Assembly: GCA_012031415.1 (NCBI GenBank)
Contig: JAAUTN010000025.1
Span: 1 to 36,368, forward strand
Source of the DNA: Leptolyngbyaceae cyanobacterium SM1_4_3
GTDB taxonomy: Bacteria > Cyanobacteriota > Cyanobacteriia > Elainellales > Elainellaceae
Length of the DNA stretch: 36,368 nt
Reading direction: 5' to 3'
In this document: in pieces, positions 17,358 to 25,447 of the stretch
Numbering within the stretch: the first letter of the stretch is position 1
Layout: each line of letters opens with the position of its first letter
The notes under the pieces: generated by a model
Databases searched by the model: none
The model's input: only the letters and a program-made list of their open reading frames with translations
Told to the model about the DNA's origin: nothing
Made by a program: the position numbers and the translations under genes

Positions 17358-19133
17358 ATGGCTAGTGGAATTTCTTATGCATCCGATAGACGCTCTGCCA
17401 AAACCTCCCTGCTGCGATCATCCAGCCGGGATAAGTTGGCATGGCGTGGAGTATTTTTAATGCTCTTTATGACTGCAATTATGAGTGCATTTGTAGTGCG
17501 GCTTACCCAATTGCAGCTAGTTCAGGGCGAGTATAACCAGCGCCTTGCGGAGCAAAATCGAGTTCGCCTGATTCCGATCCCTTCAGATCGGGGCAATATT
17601 ACTGATCGCGACGGTAAACTGTTTGCGGCCAATCGGCTGGCCCGTTCTGTGTATTTGTGGCCACGCCAGCAGCCGCCCGAACAGTGGCAGGTGACGGCTT
17701 CTCGCCTTGGACCTTTACTGAATATGCCAGCTTCGGAGATCATTGAGCAATTAGAGAAGGTGGGCTATAACTCGCCAATGCCTGTGCGAATTACTCAGCA
17801 GCTTAGCCAAAATGCGTTTGTAGCTTTGGCTGAGCAGTCGATTCAATTTCCTGGTGTAGAAACGATCGCAGAGTCAAGTCGCTATTATCCGCATGGCGAT
17901 CTGGCGGCTCATGTGCTGGGCTACATCGGTGAGGCGACTCAGGAAGACCTGAAGGAAAACCCAGAGTATCCCTATGGCATGATCGTAGGACAAATGGGGG
18001 TGGAGCGGCTGGTCAATGCGGAGCTAGACGGCCGATGGGGGAACCGCAAGGTGGAGGTGAATGCACGGGGACAGGAGTTGCGCTGGCTTGGTACGGAACC
18101 TGCTTTGGCAGGCAACCAGGTACGGCTAACGCTGGATTTAGACTTACAGCAAACGGCTGAACGGGCACTGGCCCAGCGGCGAGGGGCAGTGGTGGTGATG
18201 GATGTGAAGACAGGGGCGGTGTTGGCGATCGCCAGCGGACCCAGCTTTGACCCCAATATTTTTACCCGCCGCGTCACCGAGTCAGAGTGGCAGCAACTCA
18301 ATGGAGAAAGCCAGCCATTCTTAAACCGGGCTTTGCAGGGCTATCCTCCGGGCAGCACCTTTAAAATTGTCACGGCGGTAGCGGGATTACAGTCGGGCAA
18401 GTTCTCACCTGACTCAATTGTGAATACCTACGCCTCAATGAATGTGGGCGGTACAGTTTTTAATGAGCATAGCGGTGGCTATGGCCCAATCGGGTTTCGT
18501 AAGGCGATGGCGGTTAGCAGCAATACCTTTTTCTATCAAGTTGGCATTGCTGCTGGACCGGAGCAAATCGCGCATTGGTCAGAAGCTCTAGGTATTGGAG
18601 TCACGGATTTAGGATTAGATGGCGGCAGCCGAGGCTCTGTGCCTACGCCAGCACAAAAAGAAGAACTGTATGGCGAACCCTGGTATACGGGTGACACGGT
18701 GAGTATGTCGATTGGGCAGGGTTTAGTACAGGTTACGCCGCTAGAGATGGCAGTTGTAGTGTCAGCGATCGCCAATGGCGGCTGGCGCGTCAACCCCCAC
18801 CTGCTAACCCATCAAACAGAAGCAATGGCAGCGGAGCGAGTGTCAACAGGCATAACTCCAGAGAACCTGGAAGCCGTTAGAGTTGGGTTAGTTGCAGCCG
18901 TGCAGGAAGGAACAGCCCGTCGGCTGAACGATGGCTCAATTCCTCTAACGGCTGGTAAAACGGGTACGGCAGAGGTTCCTGGACAAGAGGATAATGCGGT
19001 ATTTGTGGGCTATGGCCCAGTTGATGATCCTCAAATTGCGATCGCCGTAGTCGTTGAAAATGGTGGTTTTGGCGGGGTAACGGCTGTCCCGATTGCCCAT
19101 GAAGTTTACAAAACCTACTTTGGTCAGCGCTAA
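17358..19133 (+). CDS. mrdA: Penicillin-binding protein 2 (cell elongation transpeptidase)
   Basis: PBP2 cross-links septum-independent peptidoglycan as part of the elongation machinery with RodA. One membrane anchor is visible (GVFLMLFMTAIMSAFVVRLT, about residues 31-50 from this start). It is followed by the dimerisation domain (IPSDRGNITDRDGKLFAANR) and the transpeptidase. Catalytic motifs are intact: SxxK at Ser333 (PPGSTFKIVTAV), SxN at Ser387-x-Asn389 (SSNTF) and KTG at 534-536 (KTGTAEV). I start at the ATG at 17358 (591 residues). The frame continues up to a GTG at 17268, which would add 30 residues before the anchor. There is no rodA in the window. It converges on cobO with only 17 bases between stops. 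Confidence 0.92.
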   Translation: MASGISYASDRRSAKTSLLRSSSRDKLAWRGVFLMLFMTAIMSAFVVRLTQLQLVQGEYNQRLAEQNRVRLIPIPSDRGNITDRDGKLFAANRLARSVYLWPRQQPPEQWQVTASRLGPLLNMPASEIIEQLEKVGYNSPMPVRITQQLSQNAFVALAEQSIQFPGVETIAESSRYYPHGDLAAHVLGYIGEATQEDLKENPEYPYGMIVGQMGVERLVNAELDGRWGNRKVEVNARGQELRWLGTEPALAGNQVRLTLDLDLQQTAERALAQRRGAVVVMDVKTGAVLAIASGPSFDPNIFTRRVTESEWQQLNGESQPFLNRALQGYPPGSTFKIVTAVAGLQSGKFSPDSIVNTYASMNVGGTVFNEHSGGYGPIGFRKAMAVSSNTFFYQVGIAAGPEQIAHWSEALGIGVTDLGLDGGSRGSVPTPAQKEELYGEPWYTGDTVSMSIGQGLVQVTPLEMAVVVSAIANGGWRVNPHLLTHQTEAMAAERVSTGITPENLEAVRVGLVAAVQEGTARRLNDGSIPLTAGKTGTAEVPGQEDNAVFVGYGPVDDPQIAIAVVVENGGFGGVTAVPIAHEVYKTYFGQR

Positions 19134-19150
19134 TCGAAAGCAACTATGGC

Positions 19151-19852
19151 TTAAAACTCAACTCCGGCTTGGGCTTTGACTCCTTGCTCTTTGAAAGGAT
19201 GTTTGATCAGGGTCATTTCAGTAACCAGGTCCGCTCGCTCAATCAGCGCCGCAGGTGCGCCTCGTCCAGTCAGAATGACATGGGAATCGTCAGGCTTTTG
19301 CTCTAATCCTGCTAAGACCTGTTCGATCTGCAAATAGCCTAGCTTAAGGGCAATGTTTATCTCATCTAGCAGCACAGTTCTAAAGTCTGACTGCATGAGT
19401 GAGAGAGCTTTGTCCCATGCAGCCTGGGCTTTTTCAATGTCTCGCTGACGATCCTGAGTTTCCCAGGTAAAGCCCTCACCCATCGCATAAAATTCTAGCT
19501 GGGGTGCATTACCCTCTTTGGCTTCTGTCCAGGGAGCAAGGGCAGCTTTTTCGGCGGGTTCCCAGGCTCCTTTGATAAACTGAACGATCGCCACTCGATA
19601 TCCATGACCCAGCGATCGCAAGACTATTCCTAACGCAGCAGTCGTTTTGCCCTTGCCGTTGCCCGTATGAACAATGATCAGTCCTTTCTGATTCGTTTTT
19701 TCTGCTAACCGCTGTTCTTGAATTTGCTTACGTCGCTGCATCTTGCGCTGATATTGCTCATCGGTCAGTTCCGCAGAGGAACGCTCAGAGGAAATCTGGT
19801 CGAGCGCTGTTTCTCCATTTGAGCTTTGATCTAATTCGGGGGCGTTTTCCAT
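19151..19852 (-). CDS. cobO: Cob(I)yrinic acid a,c-diamide adenosyltransferase
   Basis: CobO/BtuR transfers the 5'-deoxyadenosyl group of ATP to the corrinoid cobalt on the way to adenosylcobalamin. The nucleotide loop GNGKGKTTAALGIVLR follows LIIVHT, as in CobO/CobA. Downstream motifs FIKGAWEPAE, FYAMGEGFTWETQDR, LLDEINIALKLGYL and LTGRGAPAALIERADLVTEM are typical. The N-terminal 40 residues are low-complexity with a basic QRRKQIQEQR helix. I start at the ATG at 19852 (233 residues); a TTG at 19891 would add 13 residues. It shares strand with the small gene upstream (stop at 19922) and probably an operon with it. No other cobalamin gene and no B12 riboswitch is seen. Confidence 0.92.
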   Translation of the reverse strand: MENAPELDQSSNGETALDQISSERSSAELTDEQYQRKMQRRKQIQEQRLAEKTNQKGLIIVHTGNGKGKTTAALGIVLRSLGHGYRVAIVQFIKGAWEPAEKAALAPWTEAKEGNAPQLEFYAMGEGFTWETQDRQRDIEKAQAAWDKALSLMQSDFRTVLLDEINIALKLGYLQIEQVLAGLEQKPDDSHVILTGRGAPAALIERADLVTEMTLIKHPFKEQGVKAQAGVEF

Positions 19853-19921
19853 CGGACTTATTTTTGAAGGCGCTTTCTTAGAATCGCGCAAAACCTGGCA
19901 CTTGTCTGCGGAAAAACTGGA

Positions 19922-20212
19922 CTAGAGAAGCTGCTCTTCCAATTCTTCAACCAGTTGCGCCATGTCGCCCTGATAATTTTGGTTGATGGCGATCGCCCTC
20001 TGCCTTAAGTGAGTTGGCACATAGCGCAAATGCACAGGCAAACCATGCAGCAGCAAAAACTCTGCAAGCTGATCCGAGTCAATGTAAATTCCTTCTTGGT
20101 GAAGTCGTCGCAAAATTCCCTCAAAGGAATGCCAGGTCTGGGCGGCTGAAATCTGGGTTGAACTTCGCACACTGTTAACTGCCAAAGTGACGAATGCGAA
20201 AGAGTCTGGCAT
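19922..20212 (-). CDS. Conserved small cyanobacterial protein, unknown function
   Basis: A 96-residue soluble protein starting MPDSFAFVTLAVNSVRSSTQ. It is mostly helical, with YIDSDQLAEFLLLHGLPVHL and a C-terminal LVEELEEQLL that look like protein-binding helices. I do not recognise a named family. Composition, ATG start and placement 69 bases upstream of the preferred cobO start on the same strand (30 bases from the alternative start) all support a real gene. A joint role with cobO is only suggested by position. An overlapping frame at 20005-20256 is a shadow. Confidence 0.65.
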   Translation of the reverse strand: MPDSFAFVTLAVNSVRSSTQISAAQTWHSFEGILRRLHQEGIYIDSDQLAEFLLLHGLPVHLRYVPTHLRQRAIAINQNYQGDMAQLVEELEEQLL

Positions 20213-21049
20213 GACTGAATGATCCCCAAATTAAAATTGAAGTGAATAAATCTCAAAAAATCTGGACAGAACTTGCAGTCAAAACTGAGCTAGCTTAATG
20301 CTACAGCAACTTGCCGATCAGTCCTGTTGAATAGACCCTCTTAAAAGAGATGTGAATAAGGTGATTCCGAGGATAGCGGCAGGAGGTATTGGTGTTAAAA
20401 TATGGATATGTAATGTTGCAAAAGGTTGCATAAAGCGTTGAAACTCCTTGCTTTTACTGGCTATCCCTGGATGCCCCTGTGGTATCTGGAAATGAAACTA
20501 AAGCGGAGACGGCGATGTGACCCGGCTCTCTCTTGGGCAGACCGCTGTGAGGGGCCCAGTATCGGCTGATCGACCTGTAACTACAGGTTTGCGGAGTGTA
20601 TGACTGCACGAGCTATGGCAATTAGCGCCGCTTTTAGCTCACCCGCAAGCTGGGTCGATCAGTTTATTTGCAAACTTGAAGAATTTGGGTAACTAAGTTT
20701 TGAGCCTGGGATGGTGGATATTTCACCTTTTTTCAGGTGGCGATCGCAATTGCTTTGAGCGGGAGCGATCGCTGGGAATGCTAGGTTTATTGCCTTTCTC
20801 TGTCCAGTGTGAATTGGAGCAGTAGGGGCGATCGCACTTACTGCTCCAATTCCATCATCAAAGCTGATTCAGATTTCTTGCAAATTGACCTTTCGATTGG
20901 CGTAAGCAACCTTATCGCCAATCCTGGCTCTTTGTGAGATCAGACTGGATTTTTGGCTTACCTAAAGATGCAGTTTGCAATGCGATTCATCCTTCAAAGG
21001 CGCACCCTCACCGTTTCACAGTTGATGCTTACCAATTGGGAGTGTACCA
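20213..21049. other. 837-base intergenic region with candidate structured RNA
   Basis: No protein gene is supportable. The left 230 bases are AT-rich. The centre (about 20474-20670) is GC-rich and full of nested inverted repeats (listed separately). The right part contains several HIP1-type words (20741, 20766, 20828) and then the SpeY-like gene leader. A GGGAG ribosome site lies eight bases before the ATG at 21050. Confidence 0.5.
20474..20670 (+). ncRNA. Candidate structured non-coding RNA, about 195 bases
   Basis: The block is GC-rich compared with both flanks and folds on paper. An outer stem pairs CTGATCGACC (20566-20575) with GGTCGATCAG (20653-20662), a perfect ten base pairs. Inside it TTGCGG (20589-20594) pairs with CCGCAA (20643-20648) and GAGCTA (20610-20615) with TAGCTC (20635-20640). 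The 5' half has TGGGC/GCCCA near 20534-20558. The 3' stem is followed by TTTATTTG, which could end transcription. A TTGAAA lies at 20438-20443 with a weak -10 18 bases on. The size is near that of 6S RNA, but I could not find the closing stem that 6S needs, so I leave it unassigned. Confidence 0.4.
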
Positions 21050-22252
21050 ATGTCTAAATTGCTTAGCCACAAGATTGCACCTGCTCCAATGCCTAAGGAG
21101 ATTAGCGTCGTCGATTTGATTGACGGCTACTTCACCGCCTATAACTCGGCCCGTCTACGAGAAATCTGTCACTTGCTCAGCCGTGAGGTTATGCGTGAAG
21201 GCGTTACGGTCGGACTGACCTTATCAGGAGCGATGACCCCCGCCGGATTTGGCGTATCGATTTTGGCTCCGCTGATTCGCAACGGCATGATCGATTACAT
21301 CATCAGCACTGGGGCAAATCTGTATCACGATATGCACTATGGTCTGGGATTAGATCTGTTTGCCAGCAATCCCTTTGTAGATGATGTTAAGCTCCGTCAG
21401 GAAGGACGGATTCGGATTTATGACATCGTATTTGACTATGATGTGCTGCTCGAAACCGATGCCTTTATCCGCGAACTGCTGCGTTCTGAACCTTTCCAGA
21501 AACGCATGGGAACGGCTGAGTTTCATCACCTATTGGGTAAATATGTCAGTGAAGTTGAGAAAAGACGCGGCGTACAGCATCCTTGTCTGCTTTCTACGGC
21601 TTACGAATGCGGTGTTCCAATTTACACCTCTTCTCCTGGCGACAGTTCAATTGGCATGAATGTTGCGGCACTGGCTCTGGAAGGCTCTAAGCTGGTGCTT
21701 GACCCGTCGCTAGATGTGAATGAAACAGCGGCGATCGCCTACAGCGCCCGTAACTCAGACCTTCCTGGAGTAGAAGGTAAGAGTGCTGCGGTGATCATCG
21801 GTGGTGGCAGTCCTAAAAACTTCCTGCTGCAAACCCAGCCGCAAATTCACGAAGTGTTGGGTCTAGAGGAACGCGGTCACGACTACTTCATTCAAATTAC
21901 TGATGCTCGTCCCGACACGGGCGGACTCTCTGGCGCAACCCCCACCGAAGCTGTAAGTTGGGGCAAAATTGACCCGAATGAGCTACCCAGCACGGTAGTT
22001 TGCTACACCGATAGCACAATTGCCCTGCCGATTCTGACGGCTTATGTGACCAACCAGTGTCCTCCCCGTCCGCTCAAGCGACTCTACGATCGTCGTGAAG
22101 AACTGCTAGAACGACTGCGGCAAGACTACCTTGCCGTGCAGCAGCAGCCTCAACAGGATTTGTCACCCGTTGTCAGCGCACCCGTCGCCGCAATGCGTGA
22201 ACCCGTCGCAACTTACCCCTGTGGTACTCCGATTCATCATGCTCAGCGCTAA
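21050..22252 (+). CDS. Deoxyhypusine synthase-like protein (SpeY-type, probable homospermidine synthase)
   Basis: A 400-residue protein of the deoxyhypusine synthase fold, which uses NAD and a lysine-bound aminobutyl intermediate. The active-site region [15 protein letters not shown] carries the Lys expected for the imine intermediate, and [11 protein letters not shown] precedes it. NAD-binding features such as [21 protein letters not shown] and [11 protein letters not shown] are present. Bacteria lack eIF5A, so this enzyme does not make hypusine. Bacterial homologues are reported to make homospermidine from putrescine. That function is inferred here from the family. The C-terminal 50 residues are Pro/Gln-rich and probably disordered. 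The ATG at 21050 has GGGAG upstream. A strong terminator follows. Confidence 0.85.
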   Translation: MSKLLSHKIAPAPMPKEISVVDLIDGYFTAYNSARLREICHLLSREVMREGVTVGLTLSGAMTPAGFGVSILAPLIRNGMIDYIISTGANLYHDMHYGLGLDLFASNPFVDDVKLRQEGRIRIYDIVFDYDVLLETDAFIRELLRSEPFQKRMGTAEFHHLLGKYVSEVEKRRGVQHPCLLSTAYECGVPIYTSSPGDSSIGMNVAALALEGSKLVLDPSLDVNETAAIAYSARNSDLPGVEGKSAAVIIGGGSPKNFLLQTQPQIHEVLGLEERGHDYFIQITDARPDTGGLSGATPTEAVSWGKIDPNELPSTVVCYTDSTIALPILTAYVTNQCPPRPLKRLYDRREELLERLRQDYLAVQQQPQQDLSPVVSAPVAAMREPVATYPCGTPIHHAQR

Positions 22253-22343
22253 GGCGGTTGTGGCTGGGGTGAAACCCGTGCCAGTTTTGTACAAGAATCT
22301 GCCGCATCTTTAACTCAAATGGGTAGGCGCTACGCGCCATGTT

Positions 22344-22378
22344 TTCAGCGTGGAGCATAGTCTTCACGCTGAATTTTT
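22344..22378 (+). terminator. Rho-independent terminator after the SpeY-like gene
   Basis: TTCAGCGTG (22344-22352) pairs perfectly with CACGCTGAA (22365-22373) around a 12-base loop and is followed at once by TTTTT (22374-22378). The position, 92 bases after the stop, fits. A second short stem GGCGC/GCGCC lies just before it at 22327-22339. Confidence 0.75.
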
Positions 22379-22440
22379 AAGGGCAGGCGCAGATTGTTGC
22401 GGTTCTGACTGTCAGCAGGACTTCCGCACTTCTCCTGGGG

Positions 22441-22464
22441 AACAAGGGGCTTAAGCCCCTTGTT
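22441..22464. repeat. Perfect 24-base palindrome
   Basis: AACAAGGGGC (22441-22450), central TTAA, and GCCCCTTGTT (22455-22464) form an exact palindrome. It gives a ten-pair hairpin with a TTAA loop. Similar ACAAGGGGC-type palindromes are frequent between cyanobacterial genes, so it is probably a member of a dispersed repeat family. Confidence 0.6.
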
Positions 22465-22633
22465 AGCGTGGCGATCGCCTGATTTTGTATTCTGCTTGCA
22501 TAAGTTCTGGTCAAGTTCCTCAGTAACAGGAAATTTGCAGGGTTTCCCGAAAATATAATTGAAAGGATGGGGTTTCTCCCTAAACCTCCTCGTGATTTAT
22601 TTCATAGTCTATTTAGAATCATGGATTAAATGA

Positions 22634-22694
22634 AACCTGACATTTTTTTGGAAGTGCTGCGCGGAGTGCGGCACTTCCAAAAAAATGTCAGGTT
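22634..22694. repeat. Long perfect inverted repeat (24-base arms)
   Basis: Arm 22634-22657 is the exact reverse complement of 22671-22694, including a run of seven T matched to seven A. The intervening 13 bases extend the stem by three pairs (T-G, G-C, C-G), leaving a seven-base loop GCGGAGT. The hairpin of 27 pairs is the most stable in the window. It lies 54 bases before the ATG at 22749. It may be a MITE-like element, a regulator of the downstream gene, or a transcription barrier. Confidence 0.75.
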
Positions 22695-22748
22695 AATCAA
22701 TTCGCGATTCTTAGTACAGGCGATCGCCGACCTTCCTGATAATCTGGT

Positions 22749-23063
22749 ATGTCTGAATTTTTAAATGGTTTGTTTGCTTCCAATAGTTTTATTCCACACG
22801 GACATTGCTATCTCTGGAAACCAGAATTGGTAGGGCTTCATGTAAGTTCTGACCTATTAATTGGGTTCGCCTACTTTGCAATTTCGGTAACGCTCGTTCA
22901 CCTGGTTCGCAAAATTCAGCTTCCGTTTCATGGAGTTTTTCTAGCATTTGGGCTGTTTATTGCAGCCTGTGGCGCAACCCATTTTATTGAAGTGTGGACG
23001 CTCTGGCACCCAACCTACTGGCTGGCGGGTGGGGTGAAAGTGGTGACGGCGATCGCTCCGTGA
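22749..23063 (+). CDS. N-terminal fragment: ethylene-receptor-like membrane sensor
   Basis: This part encodes 104 residues with three membrane helices, including SDLLIGFAYFAISVTLVHLV and FLAFGLFIAACGATHFIEVW. It ends in a stop at 23061-23063, where the family would continue. The first reading frame after the HIP1 site gives ...VVTAIAP and stops. Restoring one base gives a run-on VVTAIA-SVITALSLPPL, expected for the third helix. As it stands it could also be a stand-alone sensor, since the next frame has a GTG that overlaps this stop (GTGA at 23060-23063). Confidence 0.75.
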   Translation: MSEFLNGLFASNSFIPHGHCYLWKPELVGLHVSSDLLIGFAYFAISVTLVHLVRKIQLPFHGVFLAFGLFIAACGATHFIEVWTLWHPTYWLAGGVKVVTAIAP

Positions 23064-25447
23064 TTACCGCTCTCTCACTGCCTCCGCTAATTCCTCAGGT
23101 GCAAGGTTTGGTTCGTAGCGCAAAACTAGCTGAGGAGCGCAGACTTCAACTAGAACTGGCTAACCAGGAGCTAGCTACGCTGTACGAACAGCTTAAGCAA
23201 ATGGATCAGGTCAAAACTCAGTTTTTTGCAAACGTTAGCCATGAGTTGCGAACGCCGCTGACGCTGATACTGGGACCGACAGAGCGTTTGCTAAGGGAAG
23301 ATGCCGCCCAGCCCTTTCGCCACAGCTTAGAGAGCATCGACCGCAACGCTCACACCTTGCTGAAGTATGTCAACGATCTGTTGGACATTTCAAAGCTAGA
23401 AGCAAACCGGATGGGCTTACGCTGGGTTCAGTTTGACCTGGCGCAGTTGTTACGGCTGGGTGCTTCACAATTTTCCCCACTGGCAGAAGAACGTCAAATT
23501 AACTTTGTCGTTGAAACGCCTTCTAGCCTCTTAGCTCAGGGAGATGTCGAAAAGCTACAGCGGGTTTTTCTAAACCTGCTTTCCAATGCGTTTAAGTTTG
23601 TGCCAGTCGGTGGAGAGGTGCGCTGTACCTTACAGCTTCTTGAAGCTGGGAGTTCTACGAACTGGGTAGACGAAGCCGCCAGACAAGTCAAAATAACGGT
23701 ACAAGATAATGGTCCGGGAGTCTTACCAGAACTGCGGCAAATCATTTTTGAGCGCTATCAGCAGGGCGATCGCCAGTCTAGCCAACCCTCCGGTGGAACT
23801 GGGTTAGGACTAGCGATCGCCAAAGAGTTTGTCGAACTGCACCAGGGCACCATAGCGGTAGAAGATGCGCCAGGAGGCGGGGCCAGCTTCATTGTCATCC
23901 TGCCACTCTTTACTAACGGCACTTCTAGTACCAGCACTTCCAGCAATGGAAAGTCTGCCCGATATGCAGATGCGGCGGTCGAAGTCGAGATAGACCAGGC
24001 GATCGCCCGACAAACGCTAGCAACTCTGGAAGTAGGCAATAGTCAAGCGACACTTGAAACTTCACCAGCTGCTTTGTCAGAAGATGCAACCCGTCCGCTG
24101 GTGCTGGTTGTAGAAGATAATCTTGACATGAGACGGTTTATCTGTGAAACGCTACAGACGGAATATCGCGTTACAGCGGCTCACAACGGTCAGGCTGGGC
24201 TAGAGCAGGCGATCGCCCTTCGCCCCGACCTGATTTTGACTGACCTGATGATGCCTCAGATGAGCGGCGACCAACTGGTGAAAGCGCTGCGGACGTATCC
24301 GGAGTTAAACAACACGCCCGTCATTCTGTTGAGCGCCAAAGCAGACGACGACCTGAGAACTGATCTGCTGCGACATGGCGCACAGGACTACTTAATCAAA
24401 CCTTTCTCCATAGACGAACTGCGGGCAAGAGTCTCTAACCAGGTTGCCGTTAAACAATTTCGGGACGTGTTAGAGCATGAACTGACTACCCGCAATCAGG
24501 ACACAATCACCCTGACCGAGAGCATTGCCAATCGACAGCAAGAATTGCAGGCAGCACTGGTTGCCTTGCGCCAGAGCGAAGCCCGGTTTAGACAGGTTGC
24601 CGAGTCAAACATGATTGGCATCATGTTTTGGAATTTGAACGGCTATATCACCGAAGCCAATCAAACCTTTCTGCAAATTACAGGTTACACCGAGGCAGAT
24701 TTGCGGGCAGGAGAAGTCAACTGGAGAAATATGACACCTCCAGAATTCTACGCCCTGGATGAAAGCGCTATTGCCGATTTGCTCACTTCAGGTGGATTTA
24801 CGCCCTATGAAAAAGAATACGTTCGCAAAAACGGTAGCCGTGTGCCGATTCTAATTGGTGGAGCCTTCCTGGAAGAATCAAGACAGTATGGTGTTTCCTT
24901 TTTGTTAGACATTACTGAACGAAAACAGGCTGAGTCGGCGCTGAAGCAAGCCCATAACGAACTAGAGCTACGGGTAGAGCAGCGTACAGCAGAACTTTCT
25001 AACGCTAAGGCTGCACTGGTACGAGAACAAGAATTTCTCAATGCCGTACTAGACAATGTAAATGCTGGAATCGTTGCCTGTGATTCTGATGGAGTTTTGA
25101 CTCTTTTCAATCGGGCGACTAGAGAGTTTCACGGACTGCCAGAACGAGCGTTACCGCCAGAGCAGTGGACAGAGGCGTACAACCTGTTTTTGCCTGATGG
25201 ACAAACCCCTTTATCCAAAGAGCAGATTCCGCTGTTTCGGGCGTTGCAGGGAGAGTATGTGCATAACCAGGAGATGATGATTTTGCCCAAGCAGGGAAGC
25301 GCCCGAATGGTGCTAGCGAGTGGGCAGCGATCGCCGACCCACAGGGCAAGAAACTGGGAGCCGTTGTGGTCATGCACGACATTACAGAGCGCAAACAGGC
25401 TGAAGCCCAGATTCGCGCCCTCAACGCTGAACTGGAACAGCGAGTAA
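23060..25447 (+). CDS. Middle fragment: HisKA-HATPase-receiver-PAS-PAS
   Basis: The frame is open from before 23060 to 25447. Its first family-like codons are GTG ATT ACC at 23060, overlapping the previous stop by GTGA, so coupled translation is possible. It encodes HisKA (NVSHELRTPLT), HATPase ([24 protein letters not shown]), a receiver (ILTDLMMP) and two PAS domains. The last about 40 residues after 25327 are out of frame and unrelated (HRARNWEPLWSC), which shows where the second base is missing. About 795 residues, of which about 755 are sensible. Confidence 0.75.
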   Translation: MITALSLPPLIPQVQGLVRSAKLAEERRLQLELANQELATLYEQLKQMDQVKTQFFANVSHELRTPLTLILGPTERLLREDAAQPFRHSLESIDRNAHTLLKYVNDLLDISKLEANRMGLRWVQFDLAQLLRLGASQFSPLAEERQINFVVETPSSLLAQGDVEKLQRVFLNLLSNAFKFVPVGGEVRCTLQLLEAGSSTNWVDEAARQVKITVQDNGPGVLPELRQIIFERYQQGDRQSSQPSGGTGLGLAIAKEFVELHQGTIAVEDAPGGGASFIVILPLFTNGTSSTSTSSNGKSARYADAAVEVEIDQAIARQTLATLEVGNSQATLETSPAALSEDATRPLVLVVEDNLDMRRFICETLQTEYRVTAAHNGQAGLEQAIALRPDLILTDLMMPQMSGDQLVKALRTYPELNNTPVILLSAKADDDLRTDLLRHGAQDYLIKPFSIDELRARVSNQVAVKQFRDVLEHELTTRNQDTITLTESIANRQQELQAALVALRQSEARFRQVAESNMIGIMFWNLNGYITEANQTFLQITGYTEADLRAGEVNWRNMTPPEFYALDESAIADLLTSGGFTPYEKEYVRKNGSRVPILIGGAFLEESRQYGVSFLLDITERKQAESALKQAHNELELRVEQRTAELSNAKAALVREQEFLNAVLDNVNAGIVACDSDGVLTLFNRATREFHGLPERALPPEQWTEAYNLFLPDGQTPLSKEQIPLFRALQGEYVHNQEMMILPKQGSARMVLASGQRSPTHRARNWEPLWSCTTLQSANRLKPRFAPSTLNWNSE

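Larger units (their letters stand above)
22253..22748. other. Intergenic region with three hairpins upstream of the ethylene-receptor-like gene
   Basis: These 496 bases carry no ORF of note. They contain a terminator after the SpeY-like gene (22344-22378), a perfect 24-base palindrome (22441-22464) and a very long hairpin (22634-22694), each listed separately. Such a density of palindromes is unusual against the rest of the window and suggests repeat insertion. Confidence 0.5.

Noticed and set aside
20474-20670. 6S RNA
   Set aside because: Size fits, but I could not find the closing stem or a convincing central bubble, so I did not name it.
20213-21049. Cobalamin riboswitch upstream of the cobO operon
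   Set aside because: No B12 box was found and the structured block is on the side reading away from cobO, so I left it unassigned.
20934-21119. A 61-codon frame before the SpeY-like gene
   Set aside because: It overlaps the true start in another frame and has no protein-like composition.
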